Below, in pieces: positions 57,116 through 64,000 of a stretch of DNA of 64,000 nt (position 1 is the first letter of the stretch; every line of letters starts with the position of its first letter). Position numbers and translations under genes: made by a program. The stretch comes from Paenibacillus sp. MAHUQ-63 (lineage in GTDB: Bacteria > Bacillota > Bacilli > Paenibacillales > NBRC-103111): positions 1,054,001-1,118,000 of the forward strand of contig NZ_JARADB010000002.1 of assembly GCF_028765165.1 (NCBI RefSeq), in the 5' to 3' direction. Under the pieces are notes generated by a model, which made no database searches, was not told where the DNA came from, and saw nothing but the letters and a program-made list of their open reading frames with translations.

Positions 57116-58411
57116 GTGAAAAGCGATATGATGTTGATGGATCAACGAAGAAAACAAATCGAAACGTATCGAAGAGTGATTGTGCATGCGGAGCAGAGCA
57201 CTTACCTTGAGGTGCCGTTCCAGATGCCTGAGCAGGTAGAGGAAATTCATGTGAACTTCATAGTGCGCTCGCTTGGCGAATCCAGACCGGTCATCGATCT
57301 GGGCATAAGGGACAGCCGGAAGGTACGGGGCTGGAGCGGCGGCGCCCGCACCGGGTTCTTCATCGGGCTGGAGAAGGCGACGCCCGGCTATTTGCCGGGG
57401 GAGCTGCAGAGCGGCGATTGGGCGGTGCTGCATAACGCTTATAAGGTGCCGGAGGAAGGCTGCGAAGTGGAGCTGACCGTAACGTTCTATTTCCAGACGC
57501 CGCGATGGTTGAAGGGAGATCTGCATACGCATAGCGTTAACAGCGACGGTTCTTATACCTTAGAGGAAAGCGCCGCCATTATGGAAGAGCTTGGCTGCGA
57601 TTTCATCGCCATGACGGATCACAATGCCGTCAGCCAGAATTATACATACCCTCGCAGCACATCGGTCGTCATGATTCCGGGCATGGAGTTTACGACCAAT
57701 TTCGGGCACAGCAATTTCCTGGGGATTGCCGAGCCGATCGACGATTTCCGGGTGAGCAATCAAGCGGACGTGAACGCCCGGCTGGCGACTGCGCGCGAGC
57801 GAGGCGCCAAAATCGTGCTTAACCATCCGCATTGCGACTATTGTCCGTGGGAGTGGGACTTGCAGGTCGATCACGATTGGTGGGAAGTATGGAACGGCCC
57901 TTGGACGGCCCGCAATGACCGTGCGCTGGCGTGGTGGCAGGAACAGCTTGCTTCGGGCCGGCGGCTTGTCGCAATCGGGGGCAGCGATGTGCATCGCCCT
58001 GATCCGTACGTCAAGCATGCCATGCCGTGTACGTGGGTATATGCCGCGACGAGAACGGTTCCAGGCATCCTGGAAGCGATTGGCCAAGGCCGCGTTGCCA
58101 TCACGTATTCGCCTGAGGGACCGTTCGCGCAGCTGGCTTGCGGCGCTTACATGACGGGAGATGCGGTGCCCGCTGACGCTGCGGAGCCTGTTAAGGTGCA
58201 TGTGCAGCAGCTGCTCGCCGGCGATGAGATCAAGCTGATCAGCGAACTTGGTGTCGAGCGGACGGAGATTTGTACGACTGCCGGATCAATCGATTTCGAG
58301 GTTGAACGGAGCGGCCGGCTGTTCTACCGCGTAGAAGTATGGCGCCATTTCGAGGAAGTGAATCAGACCTTAATGGCGGGACTTACCAATCCGATATATT
58401 TCGAGAAGTGA
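57116..58411 (+). CDS. PHP-domain metallohydrolase, CehA/McbA-like
   Basis: A 431-residue protein. A beta-rich N-terminal region (about 1-130) precedes a PHP domain with GDLHTHSVNSDGSYTLEESA, MTDHNAVS, GMEFTT, LNHPHCDYC and GGSDVHRPD, which supply the metal ligands. Such CehA/McbA-type proteins hydrolyse phosphoesters or other esters, often in polysaccharide or carbaryl-type degradation. The GTG at 57116 follows GGAAGG closely; ATGs at 57128 and beyond are alternatives. Its place between a transporter and a GH38-like protein suggests action on the imported glycan. Confidence 0.85.
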   Translation: MKSDMMLMDQRRKQIETYRRVIVHAEQSTYLEVPFQMPEQVEEIHVNFIVRSLGESRPVIDLGIRDSRKVRGWSGGARTGFFIGLEKATPGYLPGELQSGDWAVLHNAYKVPEEGCEVELTVTFYFQTPRWLKGDLHTHSVNSDGSYTLEESAAIMEELGCDFIAMTDHNAVSQNYTYPRSTSVVMIPGMEFTTNFGHSNFLGIAEPIDDFRVSNQADVNARLATARERGAKIVLNHPHCDYCPWEWDLQVDHDWWEVWNGPWTARNDRALAWWQEQLASGRRLVAIGGSDVHRPDPYVKHAMPCTWVYAATRTVPGILEAIGQGRVAITYSPEGPFAQLACGAYMTGDAVPADAAEPVKVHVQQLLAGDEIKLISELGVERTEICTTAGSIDFEVERSGRLFYRVEVWRHFEEVNQTLMAGLTNPIYFEK

Positions 58412-58462
58412 CCGGAGTGCGAGGAGCTTGCATTCGGCTAACGGGCGGGAGGAGACAGGGGC

Positions 58463-61078
58463 ATGACGGTAGAGAAAATTTATGTCGTATTTAAAACGCA
58501 TTTTGATATTGGTTTTACAGGTTTGGCATCCGATGTCGTGCAGAGATACAGAACGGAGATGTTGAAGGATGTCATCGATATTTGCGAAAAGACGCAAGAC
58601 AATGCCGAGCGTGAGCAATACGTCTGGACGATGTCGGCGTGGCCGCTGCTTCAGTCGCTGATTGGCAGCAGCGCAGAGGAGCAAGAGAAGGCGCAGGCTT
58701 TTCTGCACAACAGGCAGTTGATTTGGCATAAGCTCCCTTATACGACGCATACGGAATTTTGCGGTTTGGAGGAATGGATTCGCGGCATGTATGTCTCGAA
58801 GGGACTGACGGACCGCTTCGGATATGACCCGAAGGACGCCAAAATGACGGATGTCCCGGGACATACGTGGATCGTGCCGTCTTTGCTGAAGAAAGCCGGC
58901 GTGGACATCCTGCACCTCGGCTGTAACCCGGCAACGACGCCGCCTGACGTGCCGCCTGTTTTCTATTGGGAAGGTCCGGACGGCGAGAGGCTGTTGACCT
59001 TCTATTCCAAGGGCTCTTATGGCACGGGAATTTTGCCGCCGCCGGAATGGAAGCATCCGGTCTGGCTCGCCATGATTCAGACCAGCGACAATCACGGACC
59101 GCATGAGGCCGGCATTATCGAAGAGATGAAGGCCTCGATTCGGGACAGCGGCTCGTCCGCTCAACTGCATATCGGCTCTCTGGGCGATTTCGCTGCGGAT
59201 TTCCTCTCGAGGAATCCGGAAATACCGGTGGTGCGCGGCGATATGGCCGATTCATGGATTCACGGCGTAGGCACTGCACCGCGTGAGGTGTCCAGAGTGA
59301 GAGCGCTGCGGAGTGAGATTGCGGCGGTGGAAAGCGCGCTGGCGGTCAGCCGGTTAGCCGATGAGAAGCCGGGAAGCCGAGAGGCGGCCAAAGCGGTCAT
59401 CGATGCAAGCTACGAGCAAACGCTGCTGTTCGGCGAGCACACATGGGGAATGGATTGCAAAACATTCCTGTTCCCGAGGGCCGCATACGACAAGAAGTCA
59501 TTCCTGGAGTTGAAGCAAACGGAGCGTTATCAGCGAATGGAGCAGTCCTGGGCGGAGCAAGCCGATTACTTGAACAAGGCTGAAGATTTGCTCAATGAAG
59601 CGAAAGCGATGCTGCATACGGAGCCGTCACCTGGCGAGAAAGCGCTGCGGGTTCATCACTCGCTCGGTTGGAAACGCAGCGGCAAAGCGTTCATCGCAGC
59701 CTGCGACCTGCCTGACGAGCATGAAACGCTGATCGATGCGGAATCGGGTGAAGCGATTGTACTGCAGCCTTGCGAGGGCGGCGCGGAAGCTTGGATTGAC
59801 GGGCTCCCTGCGCTCGGGTATAAGACGCTGCGCTATGTGAAGACGGATCAGCTTGGCGCCCCGGTACCGCAGGTGACCGATAAGCAGTTGAAGAGCTATG
59901 TAACGGAGACCGAAGCCGTCATCGAGAACGCGCATATGGTCGTTCAGGTGGACCGCCGCACAGGTTGGATTCGAAGTCTCTGGGACAAAAAGCTGCGGAA
60001 AGAATGGATTGACCGCACTTCTGAAAACGGTTTCGGACAGTATGTCTACGATATTTATTCCAATCAGGAAATTACGCGTTATTTGAAGAAATATGCTTAC
60101 CGGTTCTACGATTGGGGCGTTCACGATTTCGGTAAAACGGATTATCCCGAAGGACAGCGAAGACTCACGTTTACAACCGACCGCGTTGACGTGCGTGTCA
60201 TGGAAGAGGGGCATGCCGTCCGTATCCTCTGCTCGGCGATGTCCGAGACGGAAACAACGTCAGCGTACGGAAACGCGCCCAAAGTGGAATGGAGCTATTC
60301 CCTGGGTGTGGATGCGCCATACTTGGATTTGGACTATATGCTGCATGACAAGCAGGAAACGCCGCTCGCGGAGTCGGGCCATATCGTGTTCCCGCTCATG
60401 CTGGAACGGCCGCAATTCAGCGTGAACAAGCTAGGGTCGGTCGTCAATCCCGTCACGGATACGATACGTTCCTCCAGTACTTTGCTGCACTGCTGCGAAC
60501 ACTTTGTGGATGTCTCCAACGGCTTTGCCGGCATGGCGATTATTGCCCAGGATTCACCGCTCTTTTTCATCGGGAAGAACGGCATGTGGGACTATGAGCA
60601 TGCGTATAAGCCCGAGAAACCGGAGCTGCATTTCAATCTGTTCAACAATTGGTGGGGAACGAATTTCCCGCAATGGAGCGGGGGAGATTTGCGCTACCGC
60701 TACAGGCTTGTCCCTCATGCCGGCGATTGGCGGCAGGGCGAGGTTTGGCGGATCGCGCAGGAAACGATGCATCGGACCGTGACGGCTGCGGTGCAAGCCG
60801 ATACGCAGCATCCCGTTCAGGAGCTGCTTCCGGCGGGGCTGGACGGGATGGCAGTCACCTGTCTGAAAGCCGCAGAGAACGGCGAGGGCTTCATCCTTCG
60901 TCTCCGCGAATGCAAGGGAGAGAGCAGACTCGTCGAGATCGTGCTCCCGGAAGTCGTGAAGGAGCTGCGGATCACGAATCTTCTAGAGCAGGATGAGGAG
61001 GTCGCGACGATGAACCGGCACCATTACGGGCTGTTCACGAAGCCCTTCGAGGTGCATACGCTGCGGCTTGTTATGTAA
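58463..61078 (+). CDS. GH38-like DUF5054 protein (putative glycosidase)
   Basis: An 871-residue protein resembling the family of alpha-mannosidase-like DUF5054 proteins. The N-terminus VFKTHFDIGFTGLASDVVQ occupies the place of the GH38 motif HSHNDPGW, with the His-X-Asp pattern kept. DVPGHTWIVPSLLKKAGVDI and a later SDNHGPHEA belong to the catalytic-type region; the rest is a long beta-rich C-terminus. No signal peptide, so it should act on imported oligosaccharides. The ATG at 58463 has GGGAGGAGACAGG upstream. Alpha-mannosidase activity is a possibility, not proven; motif changes may mean a different substrate. Confidence 0.8.
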   Translation: MTVEKIYVVFKTHFDIGFTGLASDVVQRYRTEMLKDVIDICEKTQDNAEREQYVWTMSAWPLLQSLIGSSAEEQEKAQAFLHNRQLIWHKLPYTTHTEFCGLEEWIRGMYVSKGLTDRFGYDPKDAKMTDVPGHTWIVPSLLKKAGVDILHLGCNPATTPPDVPPVFYWEGPDGERLLTFYSKGSYGTGILPPPEWKHPVWLAMIQTSDNHGPHEAGIIEEMKASIRDSGSSAQLHIGSLGDFAADFLSRNPEIPVVRGDMADSWIHGVGTAPREVSRVRALRSEIAAVESALAVSRLADEKPGSREAAKAVIDASYEQTLLFGEHTWGMDCKTFLFPRAAYDKKSFLELKQTERYQRMEQSWAEQADYLNKAEDLLNEAKAMLHTEPSPGEKALRVHHSLGWKRSGKAFIAACDLPDEHETLIDAESGEAIVLQPCEGGAEAWIDGLPALGYKTLRYVKTDQLGAPVPQVTDKQLKSYVTETEAVIENAHMVVQVDRRTGWIRSLWDKKLRKEWIDRTSENGFGQYVYDIYSNQEITRYLKKYAYRFYDWGVHDFGKTDYPEGQRRLTFTTDRVDVRVMEEGHAVRILCSAMSETETTSAYGNAPKVEWSYSLGVDAPYLDLDYMLHDKQETPLAESGHIVFPLMLERPQFSVNKLGSVVNPVTDTIRSSSTLLHCCEHFVDVSNGFAGMAIIAQDSPLFFIGKNGMWDYEHAYKPEKPELHFNLFNNWWGTNFPQWSGGDLRYRYRLVPHAGDWRQGEVWRIAQETMHRTVTAAVQADTQHPVQELLPAGLDGMAVTCLKAAENGEGFILRLRECKGESRLVEIVLPEVVKELRITNLLEQDEEVATMNRHHYGLFTKPFEVHTLRLVM

Positions 61079-61093
61079 CGGCGGCCCTTCATA

Positions 61094-61122
61094 TTTACAG
61101 TGTGCGGATCTTATCGTATGAT
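61094..61122 (+). promoter_or_regulatory. Promoter of the second LacI gene
   Basis: TTTACA (61094-61099) and TATGAT (61117-61122) are separated by 17 bases, 44 bases upstream of the ATG. The second regulator can therefore be made independently of the transport operon. Confidence 0.65.
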
Positions 61123-61165
61123 AGACCCAAAATGCGATAGAACCGAACGTTGAGAGGGGCATGGA

Positions 61166-62170
61166 ATGAAACCGACTATCTACGACGTGGCGCAAGCCGC
61201 CGGAGTATCGATCGCCACCGTATCCAAGGTGATTAACGAGACGGGCCGCATCAGCGAGAAAACGCGGGCGCATGTGCAGCAGGTCATGCAGCAGCTGAAA
61301 TACAAGCCGAGCATGGTCGCGTCCGCACTGACAGGGAAGAGCACGTATACGATCGGGCTTACGCTGCCTGATTTGGCCAACCCGTTCTTTGCCGAAATAG
61401 CCCGTGCGGTGGAGGACAGGGGACACGAGTGCGGCTTCAGCGTGTTTATTTGCTCGACGGATAATGATCCGGATAAGGAAGTGAAATATTTATCCCTGCT
61501 CACGCAGAAGCGGGTGGACGGGATGATATCCGCAACCCGGATTCAGAACGACCGCTTTCTCAAGAAGCTGATCCAGCACAATATCCCGATCGCTTTAATT
61601 ACTGGCGAAATGCCAACTCTGGCAGTCGATACGGTGATGGTCGACGATTATCTGGGGGGATTCCAAGCAGGCAGCCATCTGGTGGAGCTGGGCCATAGGC
61701 ATATTGCGATCCTTGTGGAAGATCCGGATAATACGAGCAACCGCGAGCGGATCAGAGGCTGCAAGCAAGCCTTAGCCAATGCGGGCTTACAGGTGGAGGA
61801 GCGGCATATCGCTACCGGAGGCTTCACGGTAGAGACCGGCCACAAGGCGATGGCACAGCTGATCGGATTGGAGGATCGCCCGACCGCCGTGTTCGCCTGC
61901 AACGATTTGCTGGCGATCGGCGCTATACGGGCAGCCAGGGAAGCGGGTCTGCAGCTGCCGCGCGATCTTTCGGTCGTAGGCTTTGACAATACGATTCTGG
62001 CAACGTTAATTGATCCGCCGCTCACGACGATCGCACAGCCGATCCAGGAGATCGGACGCCGGGCGGTCGACCTGCTCGTCCAGGAGATCCAAGGGGAGAA
62101 AGTGCTGAAGCAGCGGGTTGTCCTGCTGCCGGAGCTTGTATTGCGTCATTCAACAGGTACATACAGGTAG
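61166..62170 (+). CDS. LacI-family transcriptional regulator (second)
   Basis: A 334-residue regulator. Its helix-turn-helix IYDVAQAAGVSIATVSKVIN is at residues 4-23 with a hinge ending SALTGK near 54. The effector domain follows with TIGLTLPDLANPFFAEIAR. GAGAGGGG precedes the start. It lies after the GH38-like gene and has its own promoter. A 15-bp palindrome shortly downstream (62238) matches one before the first LacI gene, a likely target. It may regulate the whole locus, perhaps with the first regulator. Confidence 0.9.
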   Translation: MKPTIYDVAQAAGVSIATVSKVINETGRISEKTRAHVQQVMQQLKYKPSMVASALTGKSTYTIGLTLPDLANPFFAEIARAVEDRGHECGFSVFICSTDNDPDKEVKYLSLLTQKRVDGMISATRIQNDRFLKKLIQHNIPIALITGEMPTLAVDTVMVDDYLGGFQAGSHLVELGHRHIAILVEDPDNTSNRERIRGCKQALANAGLQVEERHIATGGFTVETGHKAMAQLIGLEDRPTAVFACNDLLAIGAIRAAREAGLQLPRDLSVVGFDNTILATLIDPPLTTIAQPIQEIGRRAVDLLVQEIQGEKVLKQRVVLLPELVLRHSTGTYR

Positions 62171-62176
62171 ACAGTA

Positions 62177-62230
62177 GACTGTCCCCGCTTGCTGCGTGAA
62201 CATGCGGCAGGTATGGCGGTCTAGCTTTTT
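62177..62230 (+). terminator. Terminator after the second LacI gene
   Basis: CTTGCTGCGTG and CATGCGGCAGG form an 11-bp stem with G-U pairs, extended by outer pairs, followed by AGCTTTTT. Confidence 0.6.
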
Positions 62231-62237
62231 GTCAAAA

Positions 62238-62252
62238 GGTTAAGCGCTTACC
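62238..62252. promoter_or_regulatory. Operator-like palindrome after the second LacI gene
   Basis: GGTTAAGCGCTTACC, with the palindromic core TAAGCGCTTA, matches the site at 52564-52578 in all but one base. TTGTCA at 62229-62234 is a possible -35. The site may regulate the MgtC-like gene downstream or be a distal site for the locus. Confidence 0.65.
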
Positions 62253-62338
62253 TTACCATGGATGGGTGCGGATACTGTGATTAGGGAAGCTAAAGCCAAA
62301 ATAAGCATGTCCAAAGTCAGAAGGGAGAATGTCATCAC

Positions 62339-63097
62339 ATGACGGGAACTGCGAGTGTGTGGACGATTAGTCATAGCGAGCTGTTATTGCGGTTAGTGCT
62401 CGCTGTTTTCATGGGAGGGGCAGTCGGGATCGAACGGGAATGGCATAATCATGCTGCGGGCTTCCGAACGCATATCCTAGTATGCTTGGGTTCGACGACG
62501 ATCATGCTGCTGTCGATGTACGGATTCTCCGAGTTCGCGAACGAGCCGAACGTGCGAATGGATCCGGCCCGCCTGGCCGCTCAGGTGATCAGCGGAATCG
62601 GCTTTATCGGAGCCGGTGCGATCCTGCGGAACGGCTCCGTGATCAGCGGCTTGACGACGGCCGCTTCGATCTGGGTCGTTGCCGGAATCGGCTTATGTAT
62701 CGGTGCAGGCTTTACTTATGCAGCCGTCTTCGCGACCATGCTTTCCCTGATTTCCTTGTTCGCCCTGAACAAATGGGAGAAGCATGTGATGCGCAACCGG
62801 CGGTATCACGAAATGACCATCAAGACGCTGGATAATCCGAGTGCGCTGGCGCAAATCGCCACTGCGCTAAGCAGGGAAGGCATTCAAATCATGAAGGTGA
62901 AAATGTCACGCCATGAGGCTTCGAGGAACTCCGGGGAAGTCACTTCCATGCAGCTGGAATTCGTGCTTCATGCACAGAATTCGGTTAAGCTGATGGAGGC
63001 CATGGAGCAGGTTCATATGTTAGATTTCGTCATCAAGACGGAATCCGGGGGCAAGGCGCTGGACATTGCCCAACGCGGTATTCGGCAGGTACATTAG
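62339..63097 (+). CDS. MgtC/SapB family membrane protein
   Basis: A 252-residue protein. Four or five N-terminal spans carry the MgtC signatures GGAVGIEREWHNHAAGFRTH and ISGIGFIGAGAIL, followed by GLTTAASIWVVAGIGLCIGA. The C-terminal soluble ACT-like domain begins near residue 155. MgtC-type proteins are involved in Mg2+ homeostasis and acid or phosphate stress, but the mechanism is debated. The ATG at 62339 has AGAAGGGAGAATG upstream. The GDPD gene follows 16 bases later, so the two are co-transcribed. Confidence 0.9.
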   Translation: MTGTASVWTISHSELLLRLVLAVFMGGAVGIEREWHNHAAGFRTHILVCLGSTTIMLLSMYGFSEFANEPNVRMDPARLAAQVISGIGFIGAGAILRNGSVISGLTTAASIWVVAGIGLCIGAGFTYAAVFATMLSLISLFALNKWEKHVMRNRRYHEMTIKTLDNPSALAQIATALSREGIQIMKVKMSRHEASRNSGEVTSMQLEFVLHAQNSVKLMEAMEQVHMLDFVIKTESGGKALDIAQRGIRQVH

Positions 63098-63112
63098 GAA
63101 GGAGATGGGCAT

Positions 63113-63880
63113 ATGGAAGTGTTCCCCAAAATAACCGCTCATACCGGCTGCATGGGCATGCCGGACAATACGCGGAGATCGCTTGAAGCCGGACTGCGCA
63201 GCGGAGCCGATATTCTGGAGGAGGATCTGCTCCTGACGGCCGACGGCGTCCTGGTGTTGTCCCACGACGATCTAGTTCGGTTGGCCGACGGAACGGAGCG
63301 GCTCATCTCACAGTTAAGCTTCGCCCAGCTCAGCGAGCTGGAAGTGAGAGCCCATGGCGGTGTGCCGGGCGAGATGATGAAGGTGCTTCCGTTGGATGCC
63401 ATCCTGCCTTTCTGTGAAGCGCCGGGCATCGCGATGAATCTGGATCTCAAATCCGACGCGTGTGTCGAGCCCGTTGCGGCATGGGTAGAACAGCATGGGC
63501 TGACGCAGCGGGTACTCCTGTCGGGTTGTGAGCTCGAACGTGCGCTGCTCGTTCAACAGGTGAACCCGCAGCTGCGTAAGCTGCTGAACGTCGATCCGGC
63601 CGTATTCACCGCGCACGGCTATATGGACGCGGTTCGTCTCATCTGCGAAGACGCTGTCCGTGCTCATTGCTTCGGACTCAATCTAAACTATTCAGTCGTA
63701 AGACCGGAGCTGATTCGATTCGCTGCGAAATACGGCTTGGAGGTTTATGTCTGGACGGTCAATGACGAACCGCTGATGAAGACGTTTATAGCAATGGGCG
63801 TTCACTCGATTACAACAAGGAATGTGGCGGCGTTGATGGGTTGGAAATATAAATACCAGAATGGAACGGTGAATGAATAG
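63113..63880 (+). CDS. Glycerophosphodiester phosphodiesterase family protein, altered active-site motif
   Basis: A 255-residue TIM-barrel protein of the GDPD (UgpQ/GlpQ) family. AHTGCMGMPDNTRRSLEAGL stands where AHRG..PENT is expected, so the Arg of HRG is Thr11. ILEEDLLLTADGVLVLSHDD supplies the Glu, Asp and His metal and acid-base residues; AMNLDLKSD fits the later metal site. It normally hydrolyses glycerophosphodiesters to glycerol-3-phosphate. The change at Arg11 could reduce or shift activity. GAAGGAGATG precedes the ATG, 16 bases after the MgtC-like gene. Confidence 0.85.
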   Translation: MEVFPKITAHTGCMGMPDNTRRSLEAGLRSGADILEEDLLLTADGVLVLSHDDLVRLADGTERLISQLSFAQLSELEVRAHGGVPGEMMKVLPLDAILPFCEAPGIAMNLDLKSDACVEPVAAWVEQHGLTQRVLLSGCELERALLVQQVNPQLRKLLNVDPAVFTAHGYMDAVRLICEDAVRAHCFGLNLNYSVVRPELIRFAAKYGLEVYVWTVNDEPLMKTFIAMGVHSITTRNVAALMGWKYKYQNGTVNE

Positions 63881-63909
63881 CCGTCATCGTGATGGCCCTT
63901 ATGCAAATA

Positions 63910-63936
63910 AAACCCGAGGCATGCCTCGGGTTTTTC
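63910..63936 (+). terminator. Terminator at the end of the GDPD gene
   Basis: ACCCGAGGC and GCCTCGGGT form a 9-bp stem with a very short loop, followed by TTTTTCC. The last 64 bases of the window carry nothing else I can support. Confidence 0.85.
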
Positions 63937-64000
63937 CTGCGTAACGGAAGTGTGCGTATGTACGCTCAAGTGAGCGAAATCGGCTCTTCCAGATTCGATT

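Noticed and set aside
58463..61078. A definite alpha-mannosidase assignment
   Set aside because: The N-terminal GH38 motif differs and no assay or close relative is available; kept as GH38-like.

Overview
The window looks like chromosomal DNA from a Paenibacillus-type Firmicute. Reasons: roughly half G+C by eye, strong AGGAGG-type ribosome binding sites with frequent TTG and GTG starts, an AraR regulator, a CstR persulfide sensor, bacillithiol-linked enzymes (YpdA-like reductase and FosB), Bacillus-type LexA boxes, an MntC/MntD-like transporter and an LplB/YtcP-type sugar ABC transporter. No rRNA, tRNA, insertion sequence, CRISPR array or clear prophage was seen. Family names come from recognising motifs by eye; no database search was run.

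Layout. 1-1.7 kb: the end of a metal ABC transporter (first permease truncated by the window edge). 1.8-2.6 kb: patatin-like phospholipase. 2.7-6.65 kb: a thiamine-precursor uptake operon behind a TPP riboswitch and terminator, holding a ThiY-like binding protein, a thiamine-binding DUF77 protein, permease, ATPase and a TatD-type hydrolase. 6.7-7.7 kb: tag (3-methyladenine glycosylase) and a convergent unknown gene, both with LexA boxes over their promoters. 7.8-15.4 kb: YpdA-like reductase, several small proteins, Dabb, DUF2164 and Nudix proteins, HrpB helicase, a lipase-like hydrolase and a methyltransferase. 15.38-16.16 kb: two head-to-head tandem repeat arrays sharing one core sequence. 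16.2-20.3 kb: araR, araA and an aldose epimerase with two AraR operators. 20.4-23.5 kb: small genes, a methyltransferase and a split ThrE-type exporter.

23.65-26.5 kb: a four-domain sulfur-handling fusion (CoA-disulfide reductase, rhodanese, TusA, DsrE) with the CstR repressor and two CstR operators. 26.5-31.3 kb: hydrolase, HAD phosphatase, two conserved unknowns, a TetR regulator with palindromes, and manganese pyrophosphatase. 31.4-31.96 kb: a duplicated intergenic inverted-repeat element. 32-37.6 kb: MsrAB, cation diffusion facilitator, a kinase-like and an HPr-like protein, an oxidoreductase, and a YitT protein. 37.9-52.3 kb: two DUF2334 deacetylase-like proteins, Nudix, PAP2, a eukaryote-type HisA, a membrane PDZ-Lon protease, a MidA-like methyltransferase, a TerC-like protein, an SLH protein, a small holin-like protein, a CapA-like protein and FosB.

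52.5-62.2 kb: a carbohydrate locus of LacI regulator, binding protein, two permeases, PHP metallohydrolase, a GH38-like DUF5054 protein and a second LacI regulator. It is flanked on both sides by the same 15-bp operator-like palindrome. No transporter ATPase is encoded in it, so a shared MsmX-type ATPase is likely. 62.3-63.9 kb: MgtC-like and glycerophosphodiesterase-like genes.

Strongest leads: the LexA-controlled unknown gene, the head-to-head repeat arrays, the eukaryote-type HisA, the two-LacI glycan locus and its shared operator, the sulfur fusion with CstR, and the HPr-like protein without the His-15 active-site motif.
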